A stretch of DNA of 64,000 bases from Chamaea fasciata. Its lineage: Eukaryota; Chordata; Aves; Passeriformes; Sylviidae. Location of the stretch: positions 60,595,576 to 60,659,575 of the forward strand of contig JARCOQ010000002.1 of assembly GCA_029207755.1 (NCBI GenBank). Direction: 5' to 3'. Within the stretch, counting starts at the first letter, position 1, and every line of letters starts with the position of its first letter. Shown here in pieces: positions 47,388 through 60,237 of this stretch. The translations under genes were made by a program, and so were the position numbers. Under the pieces are notes generated by a model. It was not told where the DNA came from. It was given only the letters and a program-made list of their open reading frames with translations, and ran no database searches.

Positions 47388-49499
47388 GGTGTGTGTGCCC
47401 CAGACTCAGAGGGCAATTCAGCAGCTAGTGCAAATTGTCATTCCTCCCCGTGATGGACAGGATGATGAGAATAGACATTGAGGAATTGACCTTCAGACTT
47501 TGCCTCAGTATCTGAAGCTCAAATTTGCCATTCTAAAAGAGCAAAACAGAATAATTCACGTTCCTCCATTTCTCTACTCATATATTGAAACTTAACTGAA
47601 GGTACATTTAGATATCTAACTCATCTTTTCTTTCTTGAGTCTCAAGGTCCTAGTAAAACATCATATTTCCAGGACGCATAAAGCTCATTGCAATATTTTC
47701 TACATGATTTGAAATAGTCAGACAAAAATACCTGGTTTGTTTGACACTGGATTAAACTGTTTTTACATTAATTAAGCAAAAAGGTTCTTGCTGTTTTGTG
47801 ATTTGTTTGTTTGTTTTCTTCTTTGTATAACACAAATTCCATCAATATTGCTACAAAATCCACAGTATTATATAGCTACTATCACAAAGAGAACTGGGTA
47901 TATATTCATAACTGGAGTGCACCTTAAGCACTCAGAATAAATCACTTGATGTTTGTGGGGTTTTGTGCTACAAATTGCAATATATGTAGCTGCTTATTTT
48001 GCATATACAATATTTCAATCCCTTATTCCATTTAAAGTTACAAGTAGTAAAATCCTCCCTTAGATGCTGTCTAGTACGTGTCCAAAGTACATGGGCCATC
48101 TGCATGTGACTGTCAGATATAATACAGGACCTAGAGAATCCTCTGAAATACCAACCAGACCTTGGGCAGAAGGTTCTGGAAGAAAATCTAAACCTCAGAT
48201 ACTTGTCTCTCTGAGGTATTTGTACATGTCTGCAGGACTGCTGGGCAGAGAATTTTCAGTATACAGGGAAAGAATTTAATGAGTTAAAATGTGCCAGTGC
48301 AATGGCTAGTGAAAGCCCAGTGTAGAAAATTTAGGTGGATTGAATTTTACATGCAGATTTTTTTTTTAATTTTGTTATTTAGGAAATTGCAGTTAAGGCT
48401 GGTTAAGTGATATGTATGGAACTGTGCAAACTGCAGGTCAATATACGTTATAATACCTTTAATCAAGCAATGTTTTTCATTTTGGGACTATATGTGGGGG
48501 GAAATCCTACTTCTGCTGAATGCAATATAAACTTGTTTTTGACTTTAGGAATATCGAAGGAAATATCTTCAGGAGCATAGTCTTTCTGCTTTTCTTTAAC
48601 AGAAAGACACATGCATTCCTAGAGATATTCATACAATAAAACCCGCACTAAATCGTGTTTTTTATCTAGGCACACACACACAGACACACACACAAACATT
48701 AAAGATAAATAAGAAAGTAAGAATTCATATTCCTAACTATCCTGAATCTTGTAGTTTGTTTCATTCTCCAATTAGACTGCTTGCTATTACTTCGTGAACA
48801 GAAGCAACCATTTCCATTTCTTCCATCGAATTTTTCCCACTGTCAACTTGAAATATTTCCTCTTCCTAGATGTAGACAGTGCATCTATTTAATTGTCTAT
48901 ATAATCAACAATTTAAAATAGTCTACAGATGTACATCACAAGAGAAGACAGATGTTAGAAACCAAGAAATTGAAGTTCTGCAATTGAAAGTGTAGCTTTA
49001 AACAACAAAAACTTGTTAAACTTGTCATTCTGGAGATAATTAATTTCTCACGTATTAGTGAAAAAAACCCCTGAAATACAGGCAGCACATGAATTACCTC
49101 CTGCTAGTGTCTTCTGATATTCTTTTATACTAAACAATTTCAATTTGTGGAAGTTATGCAAAGAGAATATCAAACCAATAATATGTAATGGTTTTCAGAG
49201 ACACGGGACTTTTAATAAGAAGCAAATTCTCCTGTATGTTACTTGACACTGCAGATCAATATTTACAAAATGCCTGCTTCCGTTTAGGAAAAAAATGATG
49301 ATATATTCTTTGTAATTAGGCAAGTTTCAAACAAATATATGCAGCTTCATCCAGTTTCTGATTTTGCAGGAGGCTCTGATTAGAAACTTGACTGGTTAAC
49401 TAGCAGAAAATAAATGAAAAGACCAGAAATGAATATGAATCCAAAATCAATTAATGCCTGAGGTACATGAATTAAAACAGGCAATCACTTAAATCAAAA
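47388..49499. other. AT-rich non-coding DNA with a CA repeat
   Basis: A 71-aa open frame (48064-48279) has no domain. A CA-rich repeat occupies 48671-48697. Nothing else is recognised. Confidence 0.5.
48671..48697. repeat. (CA)n microsatellite
   Basis: CA units with one AGA interruption. Confidence 0.93.
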
Positions 49500-49797
49500 T
49501 ATTACAGTCCAGGACTGATTAAAAACCCAGAAGTGTCAGAGCTGTTCTAAGGCTGCCAGAGGTGTCCTTGCCCATATAGGATGGAGCAGATCCCTCCCAG
49601 GAACTGTGAGTTGCCACACTGCAGAGTGGGGTGACACTGAAGGTGCATGGGGGTAACTGCACCTCAGGGAGGTTACACGTCCTCAGGGATGATTCCTTGA
49701 CAGCATATATATTAATATCATGTTGCTAATAAATTAATAAATCACTTTGATTGATTTTTTATTTAAACTGTCTAGTTTTTCTCCTGAAACTGTTACA
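49500..49797 (+). mobile_element. Possible LTR fragment
   Basis: A GC-richer stretch (49530-49700) leads into an AT-rich segment with overlapping AATAAA signals near 49728-49742, 'cactttgattgattttttat', and an end TGTTACA at 49797. The profile fits the R-U5 end of an LTR. I could not find the matching TG start or a target-site duplication, so the left edge is arbitrary and the call is weak. It is otherwise an unassigned GC-elevated patch. Confidence 0.33.
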
Positions 49798-51000
49798 CTT
49801 TCTTACTTTACTGTGATAGAGAGGAATAGATAATTACACTGTTTCTATGTTACTGCTATTGTAAATCCCATGTTCTATAAACTGCCAAAAAAGTGTTTTA
49901 AACAGATCAAATGATAAGGTTTTCTGAAATTTTTGTGAATAGATTTGCAATAGAAATCTATTGAAGCCTTGATGCTGAAACTTACCTCAGTGTGGTGTTT
50001 GTAAGGTCTCTGTCGCTGGCCTACTGCCCAGCAATTGCAGCTGGTAGGTGATGTGACTGCTGAGAGTTCAAATGGAAAAACTGGGATGGAGGTCCTTGGG
50101 ACAGAGGATGCAAACTACTGCATTCCTCTATGGACATTTGAAAGACAAGAAGATAGTCAGGAGCAATCAATTCATATTACTGAGGTGACACCATGCCTGA
50201 TTGCCTTTTACTGTGATCTATCAAGGCTATACAGATGACGGTAGGACAATGGATGTAATATATCTTAAATCCTGAAATATTTTCACAAACTTTGCCGCAG
50301 CATTCTCTCTTGAAAACCAAGGAGTTGTAAGTTATATCAGTGTACTGTCAGATGGAATGAAAATTTTCTGGACTGGCAATTCCAAGAGGTAAAAGTCCAT
50401 GGTTTGATATCCAGTTGGTGAATGATAACAAGCACAGTAGCACAAAATCAAGGCCTGGGCTGATATTGTTATCAATACATGGCAGTTGAGATGACAACAT
50501 GCACAGTAAACCTATGGATGATAACAGATATGAGTGTTGTCACATGGAGAAGAATATACTGACCTGCAAACTACCAGAACACCTTTCCTATAAGTGAAAT
50601 CCAATGAGACATACTGGAAGTCCTGGAGCTTTCGAGAAGTGCATGTGAGAATTTTAAGAACACAATGCCTGCTGAATGGTTTTGGAAGAATCCCAATACT
50701 TCTGAAGTTCGGAAGCTCTCTTGTCCCATCCTTTGAGAATACTTGCTGGACTAAAATTTTCCCAGAAGTCATCCTACAGGGATTTTTTTGTTTGTTGTTT
50801 TGTTAATGAGCTAATACTTATTTGAAGTGGACACCAAAACCCAGGAATTAATAAAGACACAAACTTTTAAGTAATAATGTCTCAATTTCCCTTCTTTCTC
50901 CTGGCATTGCAGTAGAATCAATCCTGATTCAGACACAGAAGAGTGAAGAGCACAATTGAGGATGGCAGTGGACATAAATATTTTCCCCTTCTCCTTAGCT
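49798..51000. other. AT-rich non-coding DNA, nothing recognised
   Basis: Open frames of 67-86 aa (50035-50238, 50512-50772, 50594-50806) overlap each other on both strands and carry no domain. Confidence 0.45.
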
Positions 51001-54000
51001 TTCTCCCTTGTTTTTTCCTTGATCTAATTTATACAACATCAGTCTCACTAGAGCCCTATAGGGCTCAGAAAGGTTTCCCCCTCTTTTTGCAGCTACATAG
51101 AGGAAGATTGCCCAGGATGAGCCCTGTTCTCACACAGTTCTGGCTATAACTTTGTAAAGGATGCTGGCAACTCCCCTCTATCAAGTGCAAACATATGTAA
51201 CAGTATAACAGTTTGTTTTTCACATGCAATATAAAAAATGTGCCCATTTTATGTCCTTTGCAGCATCTCATTATAATATGCAAATGTAATTTTTTCTTTC
51301 TGACTTCTCAGTGAAATGTATGGAAGTACACAGTTAGGAACACAACCGTAGTAAAACAAAACACCCATTTAACCAACTGGCTCACCAAGCAGTGCAAAAA
51401 TTATCCTAATCCATTCTGTGAAGTTATTTTCCCTTAGGAACAAATACTCTTCAGAAGTTACACTATATTTTCTGACCATGAATTCCAGAAACTCACTGCC
51501 AATTACTGCAAATACTTTTTTTGACCTACTTGGCAAGACACTAGAGATCAAACTACACTTACAGCAAACAAGCCATTAAAAAAAAAAAAGGTTATTCTTC
51601 TCTTATCCTTCCTCTCAAGCTCCAATTCCTCTGCTAGCTAAATTGATGTTTACTTGGGTTGCATTAGATTTACCTGGAGCAAATCCCTTTGTTCTAATGT
51701 TTGACAGCCCTCAGTTGGACTAGGCTGTTCTGTGATGCTCTTCCAAAGTGACTAGAAACATAAGCACTTTGCAAAGACTTCAGAGCAGAGTAAAGCAAGG
51801 CACTCACAAGTACCATAAACTTCGTAGTAGCATTTTCCTGTCTTTTGTTGTTGTTTAGACAATATTTTGTGTCATTTTAGCAGGAGTTTTAAAGTGACAG
51901 GATAGAAATAAATTTCTAACCCTTCAACCAGTATTATCTGTTTACTCATCTGGAATAGAATCTGTTTGTATAGGCAAATATTCTTTATATTTTATTAGAA
52001 TTTGGTGTTTTCTGTGTTTGGTTGAACTTTTTTTTTTCCCTGGAGTGTTACGACTTTGAAACATTTTTTCCTGAACAAAAGTATTCATAAAATACTAAGC
52101 ATTTTTCAACACATATTTAACAGCCACAATATTAAAAAAATAATACATCGAACAAAACCCTTATCTTGTGCCAAAGGCATTTCCTAAGTCTTATTTCAGA
52201 TGAAGGTTTTTATTTTGAAGCTGTCTTTTTTTGAAACAAGTTAAAGATCATAGACAAAAGATATGTATTATAATTGTTCAAGCTCTGCTGCAAATTTGAT
52301 CCTAATTGTTCATACAGTAGGGATTTTTTTTTTTCAGTTGGAAGGTTAACCTAGAATAAAGAAAAAAGAAAACCCTCCAAATGCTGGACATAAAAAAAAA
52401 AAAAAAAAGAAAATATATAAACAAATTGCTAAAAGTTACAGTATACCCATGTGCTTGGAAAGCTTAAAGCAAATCAGAAAGTAAAAACAATATCTACAGT
52501 TTTAAAAAAAATCTCCACCTGTAGTATAAGTATAAAAATATTTTTCTTATTTTAAGTGCTGTTATGATTTTTACATTCCAGTGATAGATTTTACAATTGA
52601 AAATTCAGGGCTAGCAATTCAGATATGATAAATATGTTAGAATTTTGAGAGATTAAGGAAGAAGCAGGAAAGATCTGTTGTGACATTGCTGAGAAAATGT
52701 TTTATAAGACAAACGTTTCAATGTTAATATCTCCTATTTTCTACCTTCACAATAAAACAATAAACCATGGCAAATCTTAAAATCTGGGACAACTACCTCA
52801 GCCCCATTTGGAAAAAATGATACAAGAATTTAATGCTGCTTATTTTTTGTAGGATTCAGATTTACCTCACATAACTTTGTGTACCTAAAATATAAAAACG
52901 AGTGGGATTATAGTTATATCTTAACTTCAATATTACAGTTATGAAGTGTCTTATTTTAACTGGACATTGTTACCTTAAACAATCACTAAATATCTCCTCA
53001 TAAAGCCGTCTGTGTCCTCTGAGGAGACCCCACAACAAAAGCTGGAATTTAAGTTAGATCAGAGAGGAGTTATTTGCTGGCCTGTACCTGGGTCCTCGCC
53101 TGCCTTTTGCGTGTCTGCACTTGATGGAGTAAAGGACGAACTTTACCCTTACTAAACAGCATCTAAAGGCTTGTTAGACATTCTGTAGTACCTAAAACGA
53201 CTGTAAAGGCATAAATCATTGAAATTAACTCTATTTGATATGCAACATACCATAATGCTGGATAGCTAAATGCTAATGTCTACTTATGTGGCCTCTTTCT
53301 ACAATAAGAGAAGAACCTCTCCAAATGGAAAATCATTCTGTCCTAAGATAACTGAAATGATACAATCCAGCACTTTCTGATGGGATAAATCATTTTCTGG
53401 AGTGCCTAGAAGTAAAGGCACTCCTAGGACTAACATAAATTAGGCATGTAATTTTGGCTCATTTTGTAGACTGTGATACAAAACTATGATAAAATTGCTT
53501 TCACTTTTCATATCCTAATACAAGTCTATAGGGTGGTATAGGATTAAGAGTAGCTATCTGCCTGCAGGGAATAAGCTGCATGCAATATTATATGTGTTTT
53601 ATTTTCACTGTGCTCTTTGTGAAGAGGATGGGGGCTCACTGTTTCTAAGGGTGATCTCAAAGTACGAACTAACACAAAAATATGCTTTGTATTTACATAA
53701 AATACATGTAAGATTTTTTTTAAAAAATAGTATTAGAAAAAGGTTTATCTGAGAGAGACCAGAGACTGAGTCTTCTGGGGTAGTAATATGAGCTGAGATG
53801 ATGTAGTTGAAAGAAAAAAGGATTAGTATTCAAGATCTTTATTACCCTATTTCTTTCAACAATATGTTTTATTTTTCTCAGTGGGAATAGATGGTGAATA
53901 TCTTTATAGTAATGTTTATAAACATAATTTGATAATTAAAAAAATAAAATCTACTTTTTTGCATTCACTGAAAATAATTTGTGGAATACAAATGTGCAAA

Positions 54001-57000
54001 CACTGGTATTAAAAACATTTGCTTCTCTATTAACTGCAATCACAGCAATTTTGTAAATCCCTTGGCATATATGAACCCAGTTTTTCCATTTTGCTGCAAC
54101 AGAGAAATATCCACTATTAACTTGCAACTATTCAGAACATACCTTAAAATAAAGAAATTACTAAAATGGAGAAATTGGTGGCCTTCTATAGTATTTCCAA
54201 TTAGCTATATATAGCATAAATTCCTGCCATTGAAATCATGAAGGTATTTCTTCATTCTCAAAAGGACAATCTTGTAGGCAGTTGAAAACTTTTTCTTTAG
54301 ATGAACTTAAACATTCAAAGAGGAATATATTGATTTGAAAAATGAGGTAAATAAGTTTCTTGTATAAATAAAAGGGGGAATATTTAAATATATGCACATG
54401 GTCAATCGTTCACTGATGCCTCTGCACATGTATAATTTACTAAAAATGGCTGCCTATCTCTTTTTGGGGGGATTTAAAAACTATTTTTCACTTGCAAAAA
54501 TCCTTTTATTTCCTCTTATTCCTGGGAGATATTGAATCATAATACATTTGTTTTGTGAAAATAATTGTGGCTGAATTTGGGATGCAAGAAATGCTGTTAG
54601 GGAATCTCAATTGATCTATGTGTAACTTCTGTTAGTGGTTTGTCTTCTGCAAGTATTAGTTGCTCTGAGAGGAAAACATGCATACAGATGTGGATTTAAT
54701 AGTCAGATGTCATATGATATTTTTCACTTCCCTAGCACACTTGAATCGTACATGTTATATAGTATTGAGTCCAAAACTGAGAAAAGAAATCTAATGTGGT
54801 GAAACAGGTACACACTTTGTTATAAAATAGAAAAAATTGAAAAAATAAGAAAAAAAAAGGAGAATTATTATATACTTAGAATATATACTTAGTGATAGCA
54901 TAACAAAGGTGAGATACTCTTGTTCCCAAGGGGTGCAGAGTTTTCATATTCTGAATTAATAAAGCCATGTAGTGGAAATAACAAGATTCACACATGCTAG
55001 GTAGGGTTTGTATAGCCAGGAGGCCCCCCGTGGCCAAAAATTTGGCGGCATTGCCTGCATACCACAGTGATTTGTGAAATGACCAACTTAATTCGCTCTG
55101 CTCAAGAATATGTTTATTAAGGCAAAGCTTGCTTTCTACAGGAAGCAATGCTAACAATTATTTTTTTTATTTTTTCACCTTACATTTAATGATTACATAG
55201 ATATGGTACAGAAGAGACAGTAATTTCCTTTTTCCTTCCATTACCCTTTTCTCCTGCTTCATGCTGTTATTACTGACAAATACAAAAGTAAGTTAATATA
55301 ACACTATTGTTTAGATCACTATTGATTGCTACAAAAAAGAAGCATGGAATCTTTTGGAAGAAACCCTTGATTGTTAAATATATGTTCAAATTCACACAAT
55401 TTCTAACCCCAGAAAGTTCAATGAAAGCAAAAGACAAAACATAAATGGCTGAATGTGGTCCTCTCTTACACTGGAAAAGAGAAGAAATGGATGAAAGCAG
55501 GAAAGCGGATGCCATTTTTTCTTTCAAGAGTTGCAATTTTGAATTGAAAACTCTTAAATTGTTGAAGTGAAATTTTAGCAAAACTGTTGGCCATGCTGCA
55601 TGTCTGAATCAACAAACTGCAGTACGTGTAATGTGCAGGCTTATCAAGGAGCCTGGGATTTTTTTCCTCAAGCTCTTTTTTCAATAGTAAAAAAATAAAA
55701 ATAGGGACTAAACTCAAAAAATTCCAATTTGCCAAGAGAAATGTAATAGAATTGCTTAGAATATTTTCTCTATTATGTTCACTATTAAAATACATTGATG
55801 AAGCAAATATCGTACATAAATAAATTACCTTGCATTTTGATCTTAAATATTTATGTGTGTGTTAAAACTTCTATTGGAAGCTGTGTGAATTGATACTATA
55901 TTCTGACAAATTCTGAAGAATTTTATATAATTACTTGTGCTCTTCTGATTATAAAGATGAACTACATGTCCTTGAACCTCCAGGATTTCTCTTTGGAAAA
56001 CACTCCTATGTTGATGAGTTAATCACTGCTGTTGGGGCAAAGTTATAAAATATGTCTAGTCAGACAAGGTTAAAACATATGCTTTCACTAAAAAATTATC
56101 TTCTATCTCTTTGTTCCATCTTTGAGATCATTCTGTAAACTGCAGTGCAAAGAGAGAGAAAACTTTTTATGTGTTCCTTTTACAAAGTAAATCATGGTTA
56201 TTTTAGTTTTCAAACTTTGAAGTAAATATTTAGATAGAATTTTTCACAGGTAGATAATTAATTACCACAGATTAAATGTGTTAGTGGGGAATTTATGGAA
56301 AATTATAGCTGTGTAACATTTGGTATGCAAAATTCTGTAGGGACTACTTTTGAATATTACATAAATGTTTTCAAATCAGGCACATCCAAATGACTTCAAT
56401 TTATGATATTCTCTTAAACCTAACAGCTGCATCATTTCTGGAATGAGCCTCTCCAGACTCATCAGTCTGAATAAAAAATTCAGATGACCATTAATTATCT
56501 TGAAGAGAAACCTGGCAGTTCCCTTTTTTACTGGACAAGTCTTGTGGTGAGACAGAACAGCTATACTTGATTTATGACAAACTGCAAGACACACATAATA
56601 TATCATCGTAACAAAGATATGCTTCATAGCTGTCTTTATTAAGTAAATTTTAAAAACTACTAGTGTTTGCACTGAATCCCTTTTTATATGGTCTGTCTGG
56701 AAGACTTTAGGGCATTCCTTGATGAAGTCTGGAGATGATCTTTGGGTTTCTAATAGGGTTGTGCTTGAAACTTACATGCAGGTCCCAGAAACACTGTCTT
56801 GTAGTCATCATAATTCTGAAAGGAACTTTGAGATCATTTCCTACCTGAACAGAAGCCTCTGTATTTGTAGCCCATTGAGAAGAGAAGACACACAGTTCAT
56901 ATTTCATTTCAGTGTCATGGTAATTTAAGAAAAAAAAAAAAAAGAAAAATAAAAGAAAAACAAAAGAGCAATGTCTAGGTTTTTTTCTGGTTTTCACCTA

Positions 57001-57437
57001 CATTTTTCTACCTTCAACCATGTGCCATTTTGCTAGGATATTGTGAGCTTAACACCTGAGTGGCATTTAAATTCAAAAAAATCTTAAAAGCTATGTTTCT
57101 GCTTCCCACAATTGAAAGTATCTCAGCAGTGCTTTCACAGTCTTAGTGGGCAGTGTTCTAGAGGTTAAGGGACTTTAAGTTGTACAGAACAATTAGGGAA
57201 AGTGTACTTGAAATTTTTAACATCAAGAACTCAACTGACTTCTCACTATAGTCTCCTTAATAGCCACTTAAGCTTAGTGATTATGTTTTTATACATGTTA
57301 ACCTAAAAACATCCCCAGAAAACATGAAAAATGTATATATTACTTGCATGGTAAAACATGCTAGTCCCTTTAAAAAGTTAGTAAAACCTTGAAAATCTGT
57401 GAGCTATTGTGAATGCCATATGCTCCTTGACTTTTTT
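51001..57437. other. AT-rich non-coding DNA, nothing recognised
   Basis: Open frames of 60-109 aa (for example 54876-55157, 55270-55581, 55466-55795, 56376-56672, 56707-56997, all minus) show no recognisable domain; none has splice or promoter support. A GC-elevated patch with several CpG dinucleotides at 52990-53165 remains unassigned. No RNA gene seen. Confidence 0.45.
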
Positions 57438-57442
57438 AACAT
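57438..57442. repeat. Left target-site duplication AACAT
   Basis: Exact copy of 57971-57975. Confidence 0.9.
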
Positions 57443-57506
57443 TGTACTAGTTTGAAATCAAACCAGTGGGAGATCGTAAGTCAGAATTATAATTTTTTAG
57501 GGAAAA

Positions 57507-57526
57507 TAAATAAATAAATAAATAAA
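57507..57526. repeat. (AAAT)5 microsatellite inside LTR
   Basis: Five AAAT units in the distal part of the family C LTR. Confidence 0.92.
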
Positions 57527-57711
57527 TGCAGTAGTACAAGAACACTGACAAAGACAGAATACAACCTGATACTCTATGGTGGTAGCAGTTCAAGCAGAGT
57601 GGTTCTGTTGAAGTGGTGATCCTGTAGAAATAATGGGTCTGAAGATCCAGCAGTAGTTCTTGTCCTCTGGGAGTCCAGTAGGTAAGCACTGCTCTGGTGT
57701 TCAGAGTCTCA

Positions 57712-57720
57712 GCTTATATC
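57712..57720 (-). promoter_or_regulatory. TATA-like box of family C LTR
   Basis: GATATAAGC on the minus strand, with a GGGCGGAG (GC-box-like on the plus strand) nearby at about 57749-57756. Confidence 0.5.
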
Positions 57721-57970
57721 CGTGCTGGAATGCTTGGTTCCTCCATCTGGGCGGAGCATCTCACAATGGGATGGTGAGTCATGTGATAAGGCCTGATGGG
57801 CCCATTAACAGGAGATAGTCCAGGAGGGGGTTATCTGTGAGCCGTGTGGCAAAGGTGCTGATGGGCCCATTAACAGAAGATAAGCCAGAGTGGAGGAGGC
57901 AGGGAGCACTGCTTCACCTGGTTTCAACAGTTCATGAAGATTGTGATAGAATATACTTCAACCCAGGACA

Positions 57971-57975
57971 AACAT
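57971..57975. repeat. Right target-site duplication AACAT
   Basis: Exact copy of 57438-57442. Confidence 0.9.
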
Positions 57976-58033
57976 AAACAGTCAAACTCAAAATACTTGT
58001 TCATTTTCCTGGAAGATTTTACTGTTATTTGTA

Positions 58034-58036
<3 letters not shown>

Positions 58037-58069
<33 letters not shown>

Positions 58070-58142
58070 AAAAAAACACAAAAAACCCCCACAAAAACCC
58101 CACCCCTAAACAAACAAACAAACAACAACAAAAAACCCCAAA
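58037..58142. repeat. 29-nt poly(T) followed by A-run/C-run tract
   Basis: A 29-nt T run (58037-58065) passes directly into A runs with C runs of 4-5 nt and CAAA units. The T run and following A run are complementary and could fold back. The minus-strand open frame 57988-58260 is low complexity and not a gene. Confidence 0.95.
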
Positions 58143-59326
58143 ACTGTGAATAAACATTTAAACATTTACTTAGCTGCTTTACACTAATCCCATAGAACAG
58201 GAAGATAATGAAGACTAAGGTTACAGCTGGTGAAAATTTCTTAAGCAACTTGAAGTTCATCTGATAAATTTGAAATACAATGCCATTCCCATTGAGATCT
58301 TCATAGATTTTGGCTTCAACAGGCTATTGTTGTTTGGAAAGTTACATGGGGAAACTTTTTCGTGTATACATTCATCAAAGACATATAAGATAAAATAAAT
58401 GGCTTTAAAATTTATATTCTTAGCCAAAAAAAATCAGCCCATGTTTGTGTTTGTTACAAGATATATTTTATCTTCCTACAAAATAGGAAAATTACCATAA
58501 TTTTATGCTGAGGAAACATTGAAATCTACAATAAACTGTTCATTGAGAGCTATTCTTACCACTGGAAGTTTATGACTACAGAAGGTTAACATTCCTCTTC
58601 TCTTTTTAGACAGAAGAAACACTTGGCAAAACACTGTGAAATGACATTGAATATCAAAAGTAGGTTTCTTGTCTATCTACATATAATCCTCTTTGCTTTA
58701 TTTTTCTTTTAGATATGATGCAACAAAACACATCTTTTTTTATCCATCAGCATAGATTTTACCAAGTATCAGCATTCCATATTCACAGCTTTTATCAGAA
58801 CTCCTCAGACAGAAGAATGCATGGTGCTTTTGTATTGACATAAGAGGCAAGATCATGTCTAAAATGTGTAATAATTTTATTCATTCATTTAAGCAAATGG
58901 CATGACCATCACAGAAAAATAAATTCTAGACCATCATTTTTAGAAGGCAGTTTTGTACGTCAGCTTTGATTCTTTTGGTACAATAGTTCATCAGGGATTC
59001 AGGTTTTAATGTGTTTTCTATTGTCATCCTCTTTATCTTACTAGGGTTCTTGCTATTTTTAAATGTTCTCAAAACTCATGCATTTCAGTAGCATAGAAGA
59101 AACAGCTATGTGGCTGTGATTTTCAAGCAGCCTCTTTTAAGTACTGTCAGTTGCATTCTTTTTTCTTTTCTTGTAGTCAAGAAGAGATTAACTTTTATTT
59201 TTTAAGTGTGTGACCTCTACAGTGAAATGTCTTCTTTTCAGAACCCGTTCATGAAATAGTTGTCTCCCAGGCAATATTTGCATTTCAACAGCAAATTATC
59301 ATCTTTATGTGTGAGTTCCAGTATTT
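58143..59326. other. AT-rich non-coding DNA, nothing recognised
   Basis: No feature recognised. Confidence 0.5.
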
Positions 59327-59358
59327 AAAACAAACAAACAAACAAACAAACAAACAAA
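59327..59358. repeat. (CAAA)n microsatellite
   Basis: Seven CAAA units, followed by A/G-rich DNA. Confidence 0.95.
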
Positions 59359-60232
59359 GACAAGAAAAGAAAAGCTCTTATATTTTCTCAGATGCCTTTA
59401 AGAAGTGTTAACAATATGCAGCTACGTTGAAGTGTGAAATCCCAATTGAAGGCCCCAAAGGCTTTACAACAGTAATTGTAACATATAGCATCAGAAGGTC
59501 AGGGTATATTTCATGACAGTCCATTGATGACAGCTGTCACTAGAACTTCACTGCCAAGAAAATTGTACTTATGAAGGCACTCGTGGGAAATGGAAGACAT
59601 TTAACTACCAAAGGTTTATTGCTGGTGCTATTTTTACATGTAAGTTCTGCTTAAAAAAAGGCCAGTGACTATGATAATTTATGAGAATGTCTATTAATGA
59701 CTGACAACTCCTGTTCTTATTTCAGCTTAAAATTAGTCAATTTAATTATTTAAGCACTAGAGGTGATTCATTACAAGGCTGGCAATAATAGAAGCTAGAA
59801 GATAATTTTTTGACAGAGAGCTGATAAGCTGATCAGTTATTTCAACAACTTCAAAAATATTGTTATATGTTAGCAGAGATTTTTAAAGAAATACTGTGCA
59901 GGCTGATGCAGCGTGGTGTTTCAGTAATCCCATGCCTGACTGCTCAGAATCCAACCCTTACTAAAATTCTGTTCCTTGCTTGCTTATAATAACAACCATG
60001 ATTTTTATAATTACAGCTGCCATTAAAATTACAATTATTGCACTTTCACTTTAATGGTTCCTAAACACTTAAATAGAGAGAAAGAGGCAAAAGGGATGCA
60101 ATCACCAAGGCAAACCTACTTCAGATGGAAGTTTTAGTAGTGCTGGAATTTTTCCACTTCACTGTTTTGAGGGTGCTTACTGTTTCTTTGCCTTAATTAA
60201 TTGTAATAGAAAAAAATGGTCTTTCTATATTC
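59359..60232. other. AT-rich non-coding DNA, nothing recognised
   Basis: No feature recognised up to the LTR target site. Confidence 0.5.
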
Positions 60233-60237
60233 AACAG
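60233..60237. repeat. Left target-site duplication AACAG
   Basis: Exact copy of 61050-61054. Confidence 0.9.

Larger units (their letters stand above)
57443..57970 (-). mobile_element. Solo LTR with perfect 5-bp TSD (family C)
   Basis: A 528-bp element with TG...CA ends: the plus strand starts TGTACTAGTTTGAAATC and ends CAACCCAGGACA. It is flanked by AACAT on both sides. On the minus strand, a GATATAAGC TATA-like box lies at 57720-57712, upstream of a stretch that would be R/U5 and contains a (TTTA)5 run. I recall this sequence as a widespread passerine LTR (of the TguLTR5 kind), but that name is unverified. There is no adjacent retroviral gene. The 80-aa minus-strand open frame 57447-57689 lies within the LTR and is not a gene. 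Confidence 0.9.
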
